From Nocardiopsis alborubida (GTDB lineage Bacteria; Actinomycetota; Actinomycetes; Streptosporangiales; Streptosporangiaceae): a stretch of DNA of 64,000 nt. A program made the translations under genes and the position numbers. Below are positions 9,020 to 17,708 of this stretch, piece by piece. Each line of letters starts with the position of its first letter. The first letter of the stretch is position 1. The notes beneath the pieces were generated by a model. That model did not search any database. It was given only the letters and a program-made list of their open reading frames with translations, and was not told the origin of the DNA. Where the stretch lies: assembly GCF_012396365.1 (NCBI RefSeq), contig NZ_JAAXPG010000015.1, positions 1-64,000 of the forward strand. The letters are read 5' to 3'.

Positions 9020-9113
9020 GGTGTCCGGCTGTCCGGGTGTGCACGCGTGTACGCGCTCGGGTCCGCCGGGGACCGCTCCCCGGTCCCGGGCGTACACGCA
9101 CGTGCCGGAAGGG

Positions 9114-10217
9114 CTACTCCCCGCCCTCCTCGGGCGCGGGGGACTCCTCCGGCGCGGCCTCCTCGCCGTCGGCGCCCTCGCCCTCGGCGGGCTCGGCGGG
9201 CGGCGGGTTGTCGTAGGCGCCCAGGACGTCGATGACGAAGACCAGCGTCCCGGCGGGGGCTCCCCCGGTCTCCTCCGCGGTCTCGCCGTAGGCCATGTCA
9301 CCGGGTACGACCAGCATCAGGCGGCTGCCGACCGGCTGGCCGACGATGCCCTCGTCCCAGCCCTGGATGACCGCGCCCGCGCCGATCGTGGTGTCGAAGG
9401 GGTCGCCGCCGCGGCTCCAGGTGGAGTCGAACACCGGGTGCTCGCCGTCCTCGTCGGCCTCCCAGCGCACACCGCTGTACTGGACGATGACCTGCTGGCC
9501 CTCCTCGACCTCGGGGCCGTCGCCCTCGATGAGCGGGACGGTCTCCAGGTCCTCGGGGGGGTCGGTGTCGGGGATCTCGATGGTGGGCTCGCTGTGTCCC
9601 TCCTGGGTCACCGTGGGCAGGCCGTCGCCGCCGTCGGTGACCTGCTCACCCTCCACGACCGAACCCTTGTTGAAGCGGTCCATCAGGTCGATGACCAGGA
9701 CGCTCGCGCCCTCCTGGACGGGCTGGCCCGACATCTCCGCCTGCTGGCGCTCCTGCTCGGTGAGCGGCGGGAAGACGTACACCGCCCGGCTGCCGACCGG
9801 CTGGCTGACCAGCACGTCGCTGATCTCCTCGGGCATCTGCTCCATGCGGATGAGGTCCGGGGCTCCGGTCTCGTAGCTGGACTGTCCCTCGACGGGCTCG
9901 CCCTCGCCGGGACCGGTCCACTGGTACTGGACGACGTTGGCGATCAGGAGGTCGTCGGCGCGCACCAGCTCGTTCTCGCCCGGGCCCTCCTCGACGACGC
10001 CCGAGAGCTGCTCGGTCGGGGGCTCCTCGTCGGGGAAGGCGACCTCCGGTTCCTCACCGACCTCGCCGGTGACGTCGGGAAGCCGCGGGTCGAGCTGGTC
10101 CTCCCCCATACGCATGAAGGCGGGAGTACGCCATTCTTCGGGGATGTTTCCGCAGCTTGAGACCGCCAGGGCGATCGCGGTCAGCGGCACCGCGAGGGCG
10201 GCAGCACGTCGGTGCAT
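9114..10217 (-). CDS. FKBP-type peptidyl-prolyl isomerase lipoprotein, two FKBP domains
   Basis: This 367-residue protein begins with a lipoprotein signal (MHRRAAALAVPLTAIALAVS, then SC with Cys22 as the lipidated residue), so it is probably anchored outside the membrane. Residues about 75-190 form a first FKBP-like module that is degenerate. Residues about 225-340 form a canonical one, with 'VFDSTWSRGG', 'VIQGWDEGIVGQPVGSRLMLVVPGDMAYG' and 'TLVFVIDVLG'. The C-terminal 30 residues are Glu/Pro/Ala-rich. It catalyses cis-trans isomerisation of prolyl bonds and may help fold secreted proteins. It follows pafA on the same strand with a terminator-like hairpin between, so it is probably a separate unit. 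A similar FKBP gene follows pafA in Streptomyces. Confidence 0.92.
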   Translation of the reverse strand: MHRRAAALAVPLTAIALAVSSCGNIPEEWRTPAFMRMGEDQLDPRLPDVTGEVGEEPEVAFPDEEPPTEQLSGVVEEGPGENELVRADDLLIANVVQYQWTGPGEGEPVEGQSSYETGAPDLIRMEQMPEEISDVLVSQPVGSRAVYVFPPLTEQERQQAEMSGQPVQEGASVLVIDLMDRFNKGSVVEGEQVTDGGDGLPTVTQEGHSEPTIEIPDTDPPEDLETVPLIEGDGPEVEEGQQVIVQYSGVRWEADEDGEHPVFDSTWSRGGDPFDTTIGAGAVIQGWDEGIVGQPVGSRLMLVVPGDMAYGETAEETGGAPAGTLVFVIDVLGAYDNPPPAEPAEGEGADGEEAAPEESPAPEEGGE

Positions 10218-10303
10218 GGGTCACAACCTCTGATTTCCGGCTTGGGACAGAGTCACACTACCGAAAAGAAGGACCGTAACCACCCCCCGGAACACCACGA
10301 ACA

Positions 10304-10350
10304 CCGGAGCCCCGCCTCGGACGGTCTTCGACCGCCGGACGGGGCTCCGG
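10304..10350 (-). terminator. Terminator after pafA
   Basis: A hairpin with perfect 11-bp outer arms (CCGGAGCCCCG at 10304-10314 and its complement at 10340-10350). The internal CGGTCTTCGACCG can pair further. It sits just past the pafA stop (10370) in the minus direction. Confidence 0.75.
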
Positions 10351-10369
10351 GAGCAGTGGACCGGAAGTC

Positions 10370-11728
10370 CTACATACCGGCGATGAGCTTCTCCACCCGC
10401 TCGTCCACCGACTTGAAGGGGTCCTTGCACAGCACCGTGCGCTGGGCCTGGTCGTTGAGCTTGAGGTGCACCCAGTCCACCGTGAAGTCGCGGCGCTGCT
10501 CCTGGGCGCGTCGGATGAACTCGCCGCGCAGCCGGGCCCGCGTGGTCTGCGGCGGCACCGACTTGGCCTCGAAGATCTTCAGGTCGCCGACCACCCGCTC
10601 CATCTGGCCGCGGGCCTGGAGCAGGTAGAACAGCCCGCGGTCGCGGTGGATGTCGTGGTAGGTCAGGTCGAGCTGGGCCACCCGCGGCGAGGACAGGGAC
10701 AGGTCGTGCTTGTCGCGGTAGCGCTCCAGCAGCAGGTACTTGGCCACCCAGTCGATCTCCCGCGAGACGGTCTCCAGGTTCTGGGTCTCGACCGCCTCCA
10801 GGGTGCGCTGCCACAGCTCCAGGACGCGCTTGCCGGTGGCGTCGGTGCCGTGCCGGTCGACGTAGCTCTGCACCTTGTCCAGGTACTCGCGCTGGATCTC
10901 CAGCGCGCTGGCCTCGCGCCCGTTGGCCAGGCGCACCTTGCGGCGGCCGGTCATGTCGTGGCTGACCTCGCGGATGGCCCGGATCGGGTTCTCCAGCGTG
11001 TAGTCGCGCATGACCACCCCGGCCTCGATCATGCGCAGCACCAGGTCGGTGGAGCCCAGCTTGAGCAGGGTGGTGGTCTCGCTCATGTTGGAGTCGCCGA
11101 CGATGACGTGCAGGCGCCGGAAGCGCTCGGCGTCCGCGTGCGGCTCGTCCCGGGTGTTGATGATGGGGCGCGAGCGCGTGGTGGCCGAGGAGACGCCCTC
11201 CCAGATGTGCTCGGCGCGCTGGCTGACGCAGAACAGGGCTCCGCGGGGGGTCTGGAGCACCTTTCCTGCGCCGCAGATGATCTGGCGGGTGACCAGGAAG
11301 GGGATGAGCACGTCGGCCAGGCGTCCGAACTCGCCGTGCCGCCCCACGAGGTAGTTCTCGTGGCAGCCGTAGGAGTTGCCCGCCGAGTCGGTGTTGTTCT
11401 TGAACAGGTAGATGTCCCCGGCGATGCCCTCCTCGTGCAGGCGCTGCTCGGCGTCGACCTGCAGCCCCTCCAGGATGCGCTCTCCGGCCTTGTCGTGGGC
11501 CACCAGGTCCACGAGGCTGTCGCACTCGGGGGTGGCGTACTCGGGGTGGCTGCCCACGTCCAGGTACAGGCGGGCGCCGTTGCGCAGGAACACGTTGCTG
11601 CTGCGCCCCCAGGAGACCACCCTGCGGAAGAGGTAGCGGGCGACCTCGTCCGGGGACAGGCGGCGCTGTCCACGGAAGGTGCACGTGACCCCGTACTCGT
11701 TCTCCAGCCCGAAGATCCGTCGTTCCAC
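10370..11728 (-). CDS. pafA: Pup--protein ligase PafA
   Basis: PafA joins the C-terminal Glu of Pup to lysines of target proteins, using ATP, in the cytoplasm. It is a carboxylate-amine/glutamine-synthetase-like ligase. The 452-residue sequence shows the opening [15 protein letters not shown] with Glu9 for Mg2+, and '[18 protein letters not shown]' with catalytic Asp57. '[21 protein letters not shown]', '[23 protein letters not shown]' and the C-terminal '[20 protein letters not shown]' are also present. Length matches the family. ATG at 11728; I see no strong ribosome site. It lies downstream of prcA with hairpins between, in the usual prcBA-pafA order. Confidence 0.98.
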   Translation of the reverse strand: MERRIFGLENEYGVTCTFRGQRRLSPDEVARYLFRRVVSWGRSSNVFLRNGARLYLDVGSHPEYATPECDSLVDLVAHDKAGERILEGLQVDAEQRLHEEGIAGDIYLFKNNTDSAGNSYGCHENYLVGRHGEFGRLADVLIPFLVTRQIICGAGKVLQTPRGALFCVSQRAEHIWEGVSSATTRSRPIINTRDEPHADAERFRRLHVIVGDSNMSETTTLLKLGSTDLVLRMIEAGVVMRDYTLENPIRAIREVSHDMTGRRKVRLANGREASALEIQREYLDKVQSYVDRHGTDATGKRVLELWQRTLEAVETQNLETVSREIDWVAKYLLLERYRDKHDLSLSSPRVAQLDLTYHDIHRDRGLFYLLQARGQMERVVGDLKIFEAKSVPPQTTRARLRGEFIRRAQEQRRDFTVDWVHLKLNDQAQRTVLCKDPFKSVDERVEKLIAGM

Positions 11729-11794
11729 GCGGCCTCACCAACTTCCCTCACCGGGGTGTGGACGACGGGGCCGCGCCGTCCACACCCGCCCGGC

Positions 11795-11823
11795 CGGTGC
11801 GGCGCCTCGGGAGCGCCGCACCG
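11795..11823 (-). terminator. Terminator between prcA and pafA
   Basis: A perfect 11-bp hairpin (CGGTGCGGCGC at 11795-11805, complement at 11813-11823, loop of 7) sits 18 bases past the prcA stop. A second 9-bp inverted repeat (11757-11785) lies closer to pafA. Together they suggest that pafA has its own promoter or receives reduced read-through. Confidence 0.65.
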
Positions 11824-11840
11824 TGATCATCGTTTCCAGG

Positions 11841-12617
11841 TCACTCGTCGGTCCCGCCCGCGGTGGTGCTTCCAGTACTTCCGGTGCTTCCGGTGGCGCC
11901 GCCGGACGCGGTGCCGCCGGCCGCCCTGCCCTCCTCGATGAGGTCGGTCAGGCGCTGGCCGTGGATGCGGCGGAACTTGCGGTGCTCCCTGGACCGCTCC
12001 AGGACCGCGACCTCCAGGTTGGTGGCCTCCAGTTCGCGCTCCTCGCCGTTCTCCCTGGCCAGGGCGTGGGTGGCCGCGTTGAGGGCGGCGCTGAGGGGGG
12101 CGTCGGCGGCGAAGCGGTCCTTGAGCACGCCGGACACGTGCTCGGAGGAACCGCCCACGGCCACGAAGCCCTGCTCGTCCACGATGGAGCCGTCGAAGGT
12201 GATGCGGTAGATCTCGTCCTCGGCGGAGGTGTCGCCGACCTCGGCGACGACGATCTCCACCTCCCAGGGCTTGAGGCTCTCGCTGAAGACGGTGCCCAGG
12301 GTCTGGGCGTAGATGTTGGCGAGCTGGCGCCCGCTGACGTCGCGGCGGTCGTACTGGTACCCGCGCACGTCGGCGAAGCGCACGCCCATCAGGCGCAGGT
12401 TCTCGAACTCGGGGTAGCGGCCGACGGCGGCGAAGCCGATCCGGTCGTAGAGCTCGCTGATCTTGTGCAGGGTGCGGGACATGTTGTCCGCCACCAGGAG
12501 GATCCCACCCTCGTACTGCAGGACGACGGCGCTGCGGCCGCGCGCGATGCCCTTGCGCGCGTAGTCCGCCTTGTCCTTCATCTGCTGTTCGGGGGCGACG
12601 TAGAACGGCATCGACAC
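11841..12617 (-). CDS. prcA: Proteasome subunit alpha
   Basis: PrcA forms the outer rings of the 20S core particle and gates substrate entry. The 258-residue protein starts MSMPFYVAPEQQMKDKADYARKGIARGRS, the typical actinobacterial alpha N-terminus, whose first residues form the gate. Further landmarks are 'EGGILLVADN', 'DRIGFAAVGRYPEFE' and 'YDRRDVSGRQLANIYAQ'. The tail is Gly/Ser/Thr-rich, as in many PrcA proteins. GTG 12617 is chosen over the ATG six bases later because AAGGAA spaces better to it. The gene follows prcB by 54 bases on the same strand and is surely co-transcribed. Confidence 0.98.
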   Translation of the reverse strand: MSMPFYVAPEQQMKDKADYARKGIARGRSAVVLQYEGGILLVADNMSRTLHKISELYDRIGFAAVGRYPEFENLRLMGVRFADVRGYQYDRRDVSGRQLANIYAQTLGTVFSESLKPWEVEIVVAEVGDTSAEDEIYRITFDGSIVDEQGFVAVGGSSEHVSGVLKDRFAADAPLSAALNAATHALARENGEERELEATNLEVAVLERSREHRKFRRIHGQRLTDLIEEGRAAGGTASGGATGSTGSTGSTTAGGTDE

Positions 12618-12671
12618 CGCGGATCGTTTCCTTACCTAGTCGGGAGATGTCTGGTGTGGGACGGGACCGGT

Positions 12672-13514
12672 TCAGCCCAGCGTGGCCGTGGGGCCGTCGG
12701 GGTCGGCCGCGCGTCCCTGGACCACCTCGGTCGCCAGGCGGGCGACGTCCTCGGCGGGCAGACGGCGGTGGCCGTCCGCGGTGACGACGTCGACGAGGGG
12801 GAAGATCTTGCGGTGCAGGTCGGGGCCGCCGGTGGCGGAGTCGTCGTCGGCTGCGTCGTAGAGGGCCTCCAGGGCGACCCTGGCGGCGCCGGTCTGGTCG
12901 AGGTCCTCGCGGTAGAGCTTCTTGATCGAGCCCCTGGCGAAGACCGAGCCGGAGCCGATGGAGTGGTAGCGCTGCTCCTCGTAGCGGCCGCCGGTGGCGT
13001 CGTAGCTGAACACGCGGCCCTGTCCGGTGTTCTCGTCGTAGCCGACCAGCAGCGGGACGACGACGAAGCCCTGCATGGCCAGGCCGAGGTTGCCGCGGAC
13101 CATCTGCGCGAGCTTGTTGGCCTTACCTTCGAGGGAGAGCGAGCGGCCCTCCATCTTCTCGTAGTGCTCCAGCTCGACCTGGTAGAGGCGGGCCAGCTCG
13201 ATACCGAACCCCGCCGAACCCGCGATGGCCACGGCGGAGAACTCGTCGGTGCGGAAGACCTTCTCCATGTCGCGGTTGGCGATGACGTTGCCCTGCGTGG
13301 CCCTGCGGTCGCCCGCCAGGAGCACACCGCCGGGGAAGGTCAGTGCGACGATGGTCGTGGCGTCGGGGGTGAGGTGCTCGGTCCCTCCGCCCGGGGGCAG
13401 CTTGTGTCCGGGCAGCATCTCGGGGCGGACCGAACTGAGAAACTCGGTGAAGGACGAGGTTCCCGCACTCATGAAAGCGGCGGGCAACCGTCCGCCCTCG
13501 AACCCTTCGAACAC
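12672..13514 (-). CDS. prcB: Proteasome subunit beta
   Basis: PrcB is the catalytic subunit of the 20S proteasome. The 280-residue precursor carries a propeptide of about 52 residues. Autocleavage before the pair TT in '[13 protein letters not shown]' would expose Thr53 as the nucleophile. The mature part shows '[23 protein letters not shown]' and '[25 protein letters not shown]', '[26 protein letters not shown]' and 'GSGSVFARG'. The start is GTG 13514 with GGAGGGAG 5 bases upstream, supporting the long propeptide over the internal ATG. It precedes prcA on the same transcript. A hairpin lies just upstream, between pup and prcB. Confidence 0.98.
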   Translation of the reverse strand: MFEGFEGGRLPAAFMSAGTSSFTEFLSSVRPEMLPGHKLPPGGGTEHLTPDATTIVALTFPGGVLLAGDRRATQGNVIANRDMEKVFRTDEFSAVAIAGSAGFGIELARLYQVELEHYEKMEGRSLSLEGKANKLAQMVRGNLGLAMQGFVVVPLLVGYDENTGQGRVFSYDATGGRYEEQRYHSIGSGSVFARGSIKKLYREDLDQTGAARVALEALYDAADDDSATGGPDLHRKIFPLVDVVTADGHRRLPAEDVARLATEVVQGRAADPDGPTATLG

Positions 13515-13530
13515 GCGACTCCCTCCACGC

Positions 13531-13564
13531 GCGCCCCACCCCGGTATGGGGGCGGGTGGGGCGC
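13531..13564 (-). promoter_or_regulatory. Hairpin between pup and prcB
   Basis: A perfect 11-bp inverted repeat (13531-13541 and 13554-13564, GCGCCCCACCC and complement) ends 17 bases from the prcB start, next to its ribosome site. It could attenuate read-through from pup, protect a processed prcBA messenger, or terminate the pup transcript. Confidence 0.55.
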
Positions 13565-13682
13565 CTGTTGTCCTTGTTGTCTGCGGTCAGGCTGTGCGCC
13601 GACCGTTGGAACTGACCCTAGTCCTGCGCGCGGCGGGGCTGACGGCGCTGGAGTGCGCTGTCAGCGAACCGCCGCGGGACGG

Positions 13683-13886
13683 CTACTGTCCGCCCTTTTG
13701 CACGAACTGTCGGACGAAGTCCTCGGCGTTGCTCTCCAGCACGTCGTCGATCTCGTCGAGGATGTCGTCGACGTCCTCGTCCAGTTGGTCGTTGCGCTCC
13801 TGAACGTCCGCCGAGGCCTCGGTCTCCTCGACCTCCTCGTCACGGCGTGAGGCGTGCTTCTGGCCGCCCGTGTCCTTCGTCGCCAT
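13683..13886 (-). CDS. pup: Prokaryotic ubiquitin-like protein Pup
   Basis: Pup is the disordered 67-residue tag that marks proteins for the proteasome. The sequence has the conserved acidic, coiled-coil-prone middle (EEVEETEASADVQERNDQLDEDVDDILDEIDDVLE) that binds Mpa. It ends NAEDFVRQFVQKGGQ. The final Gln must be deamidated by Dop to Glu before PafA can use it. ATG 13886 follows GGGAGG. It sits 168 bases upstream of prcB. In most actinobacteria dop is immediately upstream; here dop is 8.8 kb away. Confidence 0.98.
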   Translation of the reverse strand: MATKDTGGQKHASRRDEEVEETEASADVQERNDQLDEDVDDILDEIDDVLESNAEDFVRQFVQKGGQ

Positions 13887-14280
13887 AGCCGGTTACCTCC
13901 CGTTCGGGCTCCCCGTTCGGGGCTCTTGCCCTTATCTTGGCCCAACACCGGGCGCCTCAACCCCCTTCCCGGGGCCCGATACTCGCTAGTTACCTCGGAT
14001 CGTCCCATGTGCGCGCCCACGTGCTCGTACGCGTGTGCGCCGCGCCCGGGCGTGTCACGGCCGGCGCCGCGAGGGTTCGGCGGGGCCGCGGGGCCGCCGC
14101 TCCCCCCGGACCGCGCCGGACGCCCGGGGAGCCCGCGTCGGCCCCTTCCAGCCCGCACTGCCCGCGGTGGCCCGCACCAACCCACGCCGCACCGCTGCAC
14201 CCGCGCCGGGCCGGGCCGGGCCGGGCCGCCACAGGTACGGCTGTTCGCCCTGCGCACGGGAGTTACCCGCGGGTCACCGC

Positions 14281-14354
14281 CCTGACCTTCGGGGTTACTC
14301 CTACGTGTCCACATGGTCACGGATGGCACCCGGTTCCGGTGACCGCATCCGGCC
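14281..14354. repeat. Upstream block copy 1 (protease 1)
   Basis: A 74-base block starting CCTGACCTT and ending GCATCCGGCC, highly similar and equal in length to 16107-16180. Shared pieces include TGACCTT, GTTAC, ACGGATGGCACCCGGT and CGCATCCGGCC. It lies about 345 bases upstream of the first protease gene. Confidence 0.8.
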
Positions 14355-14530
14355 ACGCAACACCTCTTGCCAGAATTCCATTTCCGTGTTGCGGAAGCGA
14401 TAACGACAGAGAAGCACAAGGTCAGACACATCATCACCATGCGTCACATATTGCAATTCATTAGATCATCCGATGATCCTGCCATCCCTGGAAAGGCGGA
14501 CCCCGATGTCCGCTCTTCCGCTATCCAGGT

Positions 14531-14573
14531 TGTGCACTTATGGTGTGTGTTCGTTTACCGAGTGTCTTGGCGA
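14531..14573 (+). promoter_or_regulatory. Conserved upstream element of protease 1
   Basis: The segment TGTGCACTTATGG...CGTTTACCGAGTGTCTTGG is shared with 16355-16396 upstream of the second protease. Both lie 108-126 bases before their start codons. This suggests a common promoter, operator or leader element. Which of these is not visible. Confidence 0.55.
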
Positions 14574-14698
14574 CAGGGCCTTCGGTAGGCACATCGTGGG
14601 GTCGGGCCCTGTGCACGGCCCCCGCTGGGGTCCGACGTCCTCGCCGGCGGGCGTCGGGCCCCGAACCCCCGTCAGTTCCCCAAGGAGAGTAGGGATCT

Positions 14699-15844
14699 AT
14701 GCGACCCTCCCCCGCTATCTCCGCCATCGGCACCGGCGCACTCGCGTTCGGTCTGGCGTTCTCCGTGACGCCGGGCGCCAGTGCGGCGACCGTACCGGCC
14801 GAGCCAGCGAGCGAGGCCCAGACGATGATGGAAGCGCTGCAGAGAGACCTCGGCCTCACCCCGCTCGGGGCCGATGAGCTGCTCTCGGCGCAGGAAGAAG
14901 CGATCGAGACCGACGCCGAGGCCACCGAGGCCGCGGGCGAGGCCTACGGCGGCTCCCTGTTCGACACCGAGACCCTCGAACTCACCGTGCTGGTGACCGA
15001 CGCCTCGGCCGTCGACGCGGTCGAGGCCACCGGCGCCGAGGCCACCGTGGTCTCGTACGGCACCGAGGGCCTGGCCGAGGTCGTCGACGCGCTCAACGAG
15101 ACCGGCGGCCGGGAAGGGGTCGTCGGCTGGTACCCGGACGTGGAGAACGACACCGTCGTGGTCCAGGTCGCCGAGGGAGCCAGCGCCGACGGCCTCATCG
15201 AGGCCGCGGGTGTGGACCCCTCCGCCGTCCAGGTGGAGGAGACCGGCGAGACGCCGCGCCTGTTCGCCGACATCGTCGGCGGCGAGGCGTACTACATGGG
15301 CGGCGGACGCTGCTCGGTCGGGTTCGCCGTGACCGACGGCTCCGGCGCGGGCGGCTTCGTGACGGCGGGCCACTGCGGCACCGTCGGCACCGGTGCCGAG
15401 AGCTCCGACGGCAGCGGCTCCGGCACGTTCGAGGAGTCCGTCTTCCCGGGCAACGACGGCGCCTTCGTCGCGGCCACCTCCAACTGGGACGTGACCAACC
15501 TGGTCAGCCGGTACGACTCCGGCGGCACCCAGGCCGTGTCCGGCTCCAGCCAGGCCCCGGTCGGCTCGGCGGTGTGCCGCTCCGGCTCGACCACCGGCTG
15601 GCACTGCGGGACCATCGAGGCCCGCGGCCAGACGGTGAGCTACCCGCAGGGCACGGTCCAGGACCTGACCCGGACGGACGTGTGCGCGGAGCCCGGTGAC
15701 TCCGGCGGCTCGTTCATCTCCGGCTCGCAGGCCCAGGGCGTCACCTCCGGCGGCTCGGGCGACTGCACCTCCGGCGGCACGACCTACTACCAGGAGGTCA
15801 CTCCCCTGCTGAGCAGCTGGGGGCTGTCCCTGGTGACCGGTTAG
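14699..15844 (+). CDS. Secreted alpha-lytic-type serine protease (S1E) with pro-region
   Basis: A 381-residue prepro-protease. A signal peptide (MRPSPAISAIGTGALAFGLAFSVTPGASA) precedes an alpha-lytic pro-region (about residues 30-190, containing GWYPDVENDTVVVQV), which in this family folds the enzyme and is then removed. The mature enzyme begins near ADIVGGEAYYMGGG. It shows the triad His in 'FVTAGHCGTVG', Asp in 'FPGNDGAFVAAT' and Ser in 'CAEPGDSGGSFISG', plus paired Cys residues. It is a divergent paralogue of the next gene: the loop after AGHC is Ser/Gly-rich rather than 'TIGNGRG'. AAGGAGAG precedes the ATG. The neighbouring proteasome genes have no known link to secreted proteases. Confidence 0.96.
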   Translation: MRPSPAISAIGTGALAFGLAFSVTPGASAATVPAEPASEAQTMMEALQRDLGLTPLGADELLSAQEEAIETDAEATEAAGEAYGGSLFDTETLELTVLVTDASAVDAVEATGAEATVVSYGTEGLAEVVDALNETGGREGVVGWYPDVENDTVVVQVAEGASADGLIEAAGVDPSAVQVEETGETPRLFADIVGGEAYYMGGGRCSVGFAVTDGSGAGGFVTAGHCGTVGTGAESSDGSGSGTFEESVFPGNDGAFVAATSNWDVTNLVSRYDSGGTQAVSGSSQAPVGSAVCRSGSTTGWHCGTIEARGQTVSYPQGTVQDLTRTDVCAEPGDSGGSFISGSQAQGVTSGGSGDCTSGGTTYYQEVTPLLSSWGLSLVTG

Positions 15845-15862
15845 CGCTCCGGTAGCGCCCAC

Positions 15863-15896
15863 GGCGCCCCCGTCCACGCATATGGGCGGGGGCGCC
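15863..15896 (+). terminator. Terminator of protease 1
   Basis: A perfect 10-bp hairpin (GGCGCCCCCG at 15863-15872, complement at 15887-15896) followed by CTTGTTGTGT, 18 bases past the stop. Confidence 0.8.
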
Positions 15897-15902
15897 CTTG
15901 TT

Positions 15903-15965
15903 GTGTGGGGGGCGCTTCGTGTGGGGGGCGCTTTGTGTGGGGGGCGCTTCGTGTGGGGGCGCTTC
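15903..15965. repeat. 16-bp tandem repeat between the proteases
   Basis: GTGTGGGGGGCGCTTC occurs at 15903-15918, 15919-15934 (last base T) and 15935-15950, with a 15-base copy (one G fewer) at 15951-15965. It is purine/G-rich on the plus strand and directly follows the terminator. Confidence 0.9.
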
Positions 15966-16106
15966 GCACGGTCGCGGCCACGCCCCCGGGCCGCACACGC
16001 AGGTGCCTCAGGCGTCCCGCAAGCCCCCCGCGTGTCCGGGTCCGGCCACGCGCGCGCCCGGCCCTCCCCGGGGCAGGACCCCACCGGAAGGCCCGCGCGG
16101 GCCGCC

Positions 16107-16180
16107 CCTGACCTTTGGAGTTACAGCCCTGTAGCCGTGGTGTTACGGATGGCACCCGGTACCGCTGTCCGCATCCGGCC
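16107..16180. repeat. Upstream block copy 2 (protease 2)
   Basis: Second copy of the 74-base block at 14281-14354, about 325 bases before the start of the second protease. The similarity shows that the tandem duplication included upstream DNA, or that the block is under selection. Confidence 0.8.
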
Positions 16181-16354
16181 AGGAAACCCCTCTTGACGCA
16201 CCCGTCCCGATTCGCTCCGTCACGGGTCGAACGCGAAAAGCGCAAGGTCGCACGCAGAGCGACTACGCGTAGCCATCGCGAGACGAAGGGTCATGGGACA
16301 ATCCCGCGTCCTTCTGAATGAATCCACACCACACGGGTCTTTGCAGCGTCAAAG

Positions 16355-16396
16355 TGTGCACCTATGTTGGTGATCGTTTACCGGATGTCTCGGTGA
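16355..16396 (+). promoter_or_regulatory. Conserved upstream element of protease 2
   Basis: Counterpart of 14531-14573, sharing TGTGCAC.TATG and CGTTTACCG..TGTCT.GG. It lies 108 bases before the ATG. Confidence 0.55.
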
Positions 16397-16503
16397 ATTT
16401 CGGGAATCGGATCAACTTCGATGCCCGAAAGGGGCTTTCCGCTCCTACAGGAACGCAGAGCCCCGAATCCCCCGTCTATCCCCCTTGGAGAGTAGGGACC
16501 CCC

Positions 16504-17658
16504 ATGAGACCCTCCACCATCATCTCCGCCGTGGGCACAGGAGCCCTGGCCTTCGGCATGGCGCTGTCCATGGCCCCCGGAGCCCTCGCGGCGCCCGCCC
16601 CCGTCCCCCAGACCCCCGTCGCCGACGACAGCGCCGCCAGCATGGCGGAAGCGCTCAAGCGCGACCTCGACCTCTCCTCGGCCGAGGCCGAGGAGCTGCT
16701 CTCGGCGCAGGAAGCCGCCATCGAGACCGACGCCGAGGCCACCGAGGCCGCGGGCGAGGCCTACGGCGGCTCCCTGTTCGACACCGAGACCCTCGAACTC
16801 ACCGTGCTGGTGACCGACTCCTCGGCCGTCGACGCGGTCGAGGCCACCGGTGCCAAGGCCACCGTCGTCTCCCACGGCGCCGAGGGCCTGACCGAGGTCG
16901 TGGAGGACCTCAACAGCGCCGAGGCCCCGGAGAGCGTCGTGGGCTGGTACCCGGACGTGGAGAGCGACACCGTCGTGGTCGAGGTGCTGGAGGGCTCTGA
17001 GGCCGACGTCGCCGCCCTGCTCGCCGACGCCGGCGTGGACGCCTCCTCGGTCCGGGTGGAGGAGTCCGAGGAGGCCCCGCAGGTCTACGCCGACATCATC
17101 GGCGGCCTGGCCTACTACATGGGCGGCCGCTGCTCCGTCGGCTTCCCGGCCACCAACAGCGCCGGTCAGCCCGGTTTCGTCACCGCGGGCCACTGCGGCA
17201 CCGTCGGCACCGGCGTGACCATCGGCAACGGCCGCGGCACCTTCCAGAACTCGGTCTTCCCGGGCAACGACGCCGCCTTCGTCCGCGGCACCTCCAACTT
17301 CACCCTGACCAACCTGGTCTCGCGCTACAACTCCGGCGGCTACCAGTCCGTGACCGGCACCAGCCAGGCCCCGACCGGCTCGGCCGTGTGCCGCTCCGGC
17401 TCCACCACCGGCTGGCACTGCGGCACCATCCAGGCCCGCAACCAGACCGTGCGCTACCCGCAGGGCACCGTCTACTCGCTCACCCGCACCAACGTGTGCG
17501 CCGAGCCCGGTGACTCCGGCGGCTCGTTCATCTCCGGCTCGCAGGCCCAGGGCGTCACCTCCGGCGGCTCCGGCAACTGCTCCTTCGGCGGCACGACCTA
17601 CTACCAGGAGGTCATGCCGATGGTGAACTCGTGGGGCGTTCGCATCCGCACCAGCTGA
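16504..17658 (+). CDS. Secreted alkaline serine protease, NAPase-like (S1E)
   Basis: This 384-residue prepro-protease has a signal peptide (MRPSTIISAVGTGALAFGMA, ending near ALAAPA), an alpha-lytic pro-region (to about residue 195), then a mature chain starting ADIIGGLAYYMGGRCSVGF. The mature chain closely matches what I recall of the Nocardiopsis alkaline protease NAPase: 'NSAGQPGFVTAGHCGTVG', 'TIGNGRGTFQNSVFPGNDAAF', 'NFTLTNLVSRYNSGGY', 'CRSGSTTGWHCGTIQAR', 'CAEPGDSGGSFISG'. The triad His, Asp and Ser and six Cys are in place. I chose ATG 16504 (after GGAGAG) over the long upstream frame. It is a tandem paralogue of the previous gene. The pro-regions share a near-identical stretch of about 50 residues (DTETLELTVLVTD), suggesting recent duplication or gene conversion. 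Confidence 0.97.
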   Translation: MRPSTIISAVGTGALAFGMALSMAPGALAAPAPVPQTPVADDSAASMAEALKRDLDLSSAEAEELLSAQEAAIETDAEATEAAGEAYGGSLFDTETLELTVLVTDSSAVDAVEATGAKATVVSHGAEGLTEVVEDLNSAEAPESVVGWYPDVESDTVVVEVLEGSEADVAALLADAGVDASSVRVEESEEAPQVYADIIGGLAYYMGGRCSVGFPATNSAGQPGFVTAGHCGTVGTGVTIGNGRGTFQNSVFPGNDAAFVRGTSNFTLTNLVSRYNSGGYQSVTGTSQAPTGSAVCRSGSTTGWHCGTIQARNQTVRYPQGTVYSLTRTNVCAEPGDSGGSFISGSQAQGVTSGGSGNCSFGGTTYYQEVMPMVNSWGVRIRTS

Positions 17659-17672
17659 CCCCCTCCCCCGCA

Positions 17673-17708
17673 CGTCCCCCGTCCGCGCGCAGGCGCGGGC
17701 GGGGGACG
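17673..17708 (+). terminator. Terminator of protease 2
   Basis: A 16-bp hairpin with one G-U pair (arms 17673-17688 and 17693-17708, loop GCAG), 14 bases past the stop. Confidence 0.8.

Noticed and set aside
15903..15965. CRISPR-like repeat
   Set aside because: Units are directly abutting with no spacers, so this is a simple tandem repeat. No cas gene is in the window.
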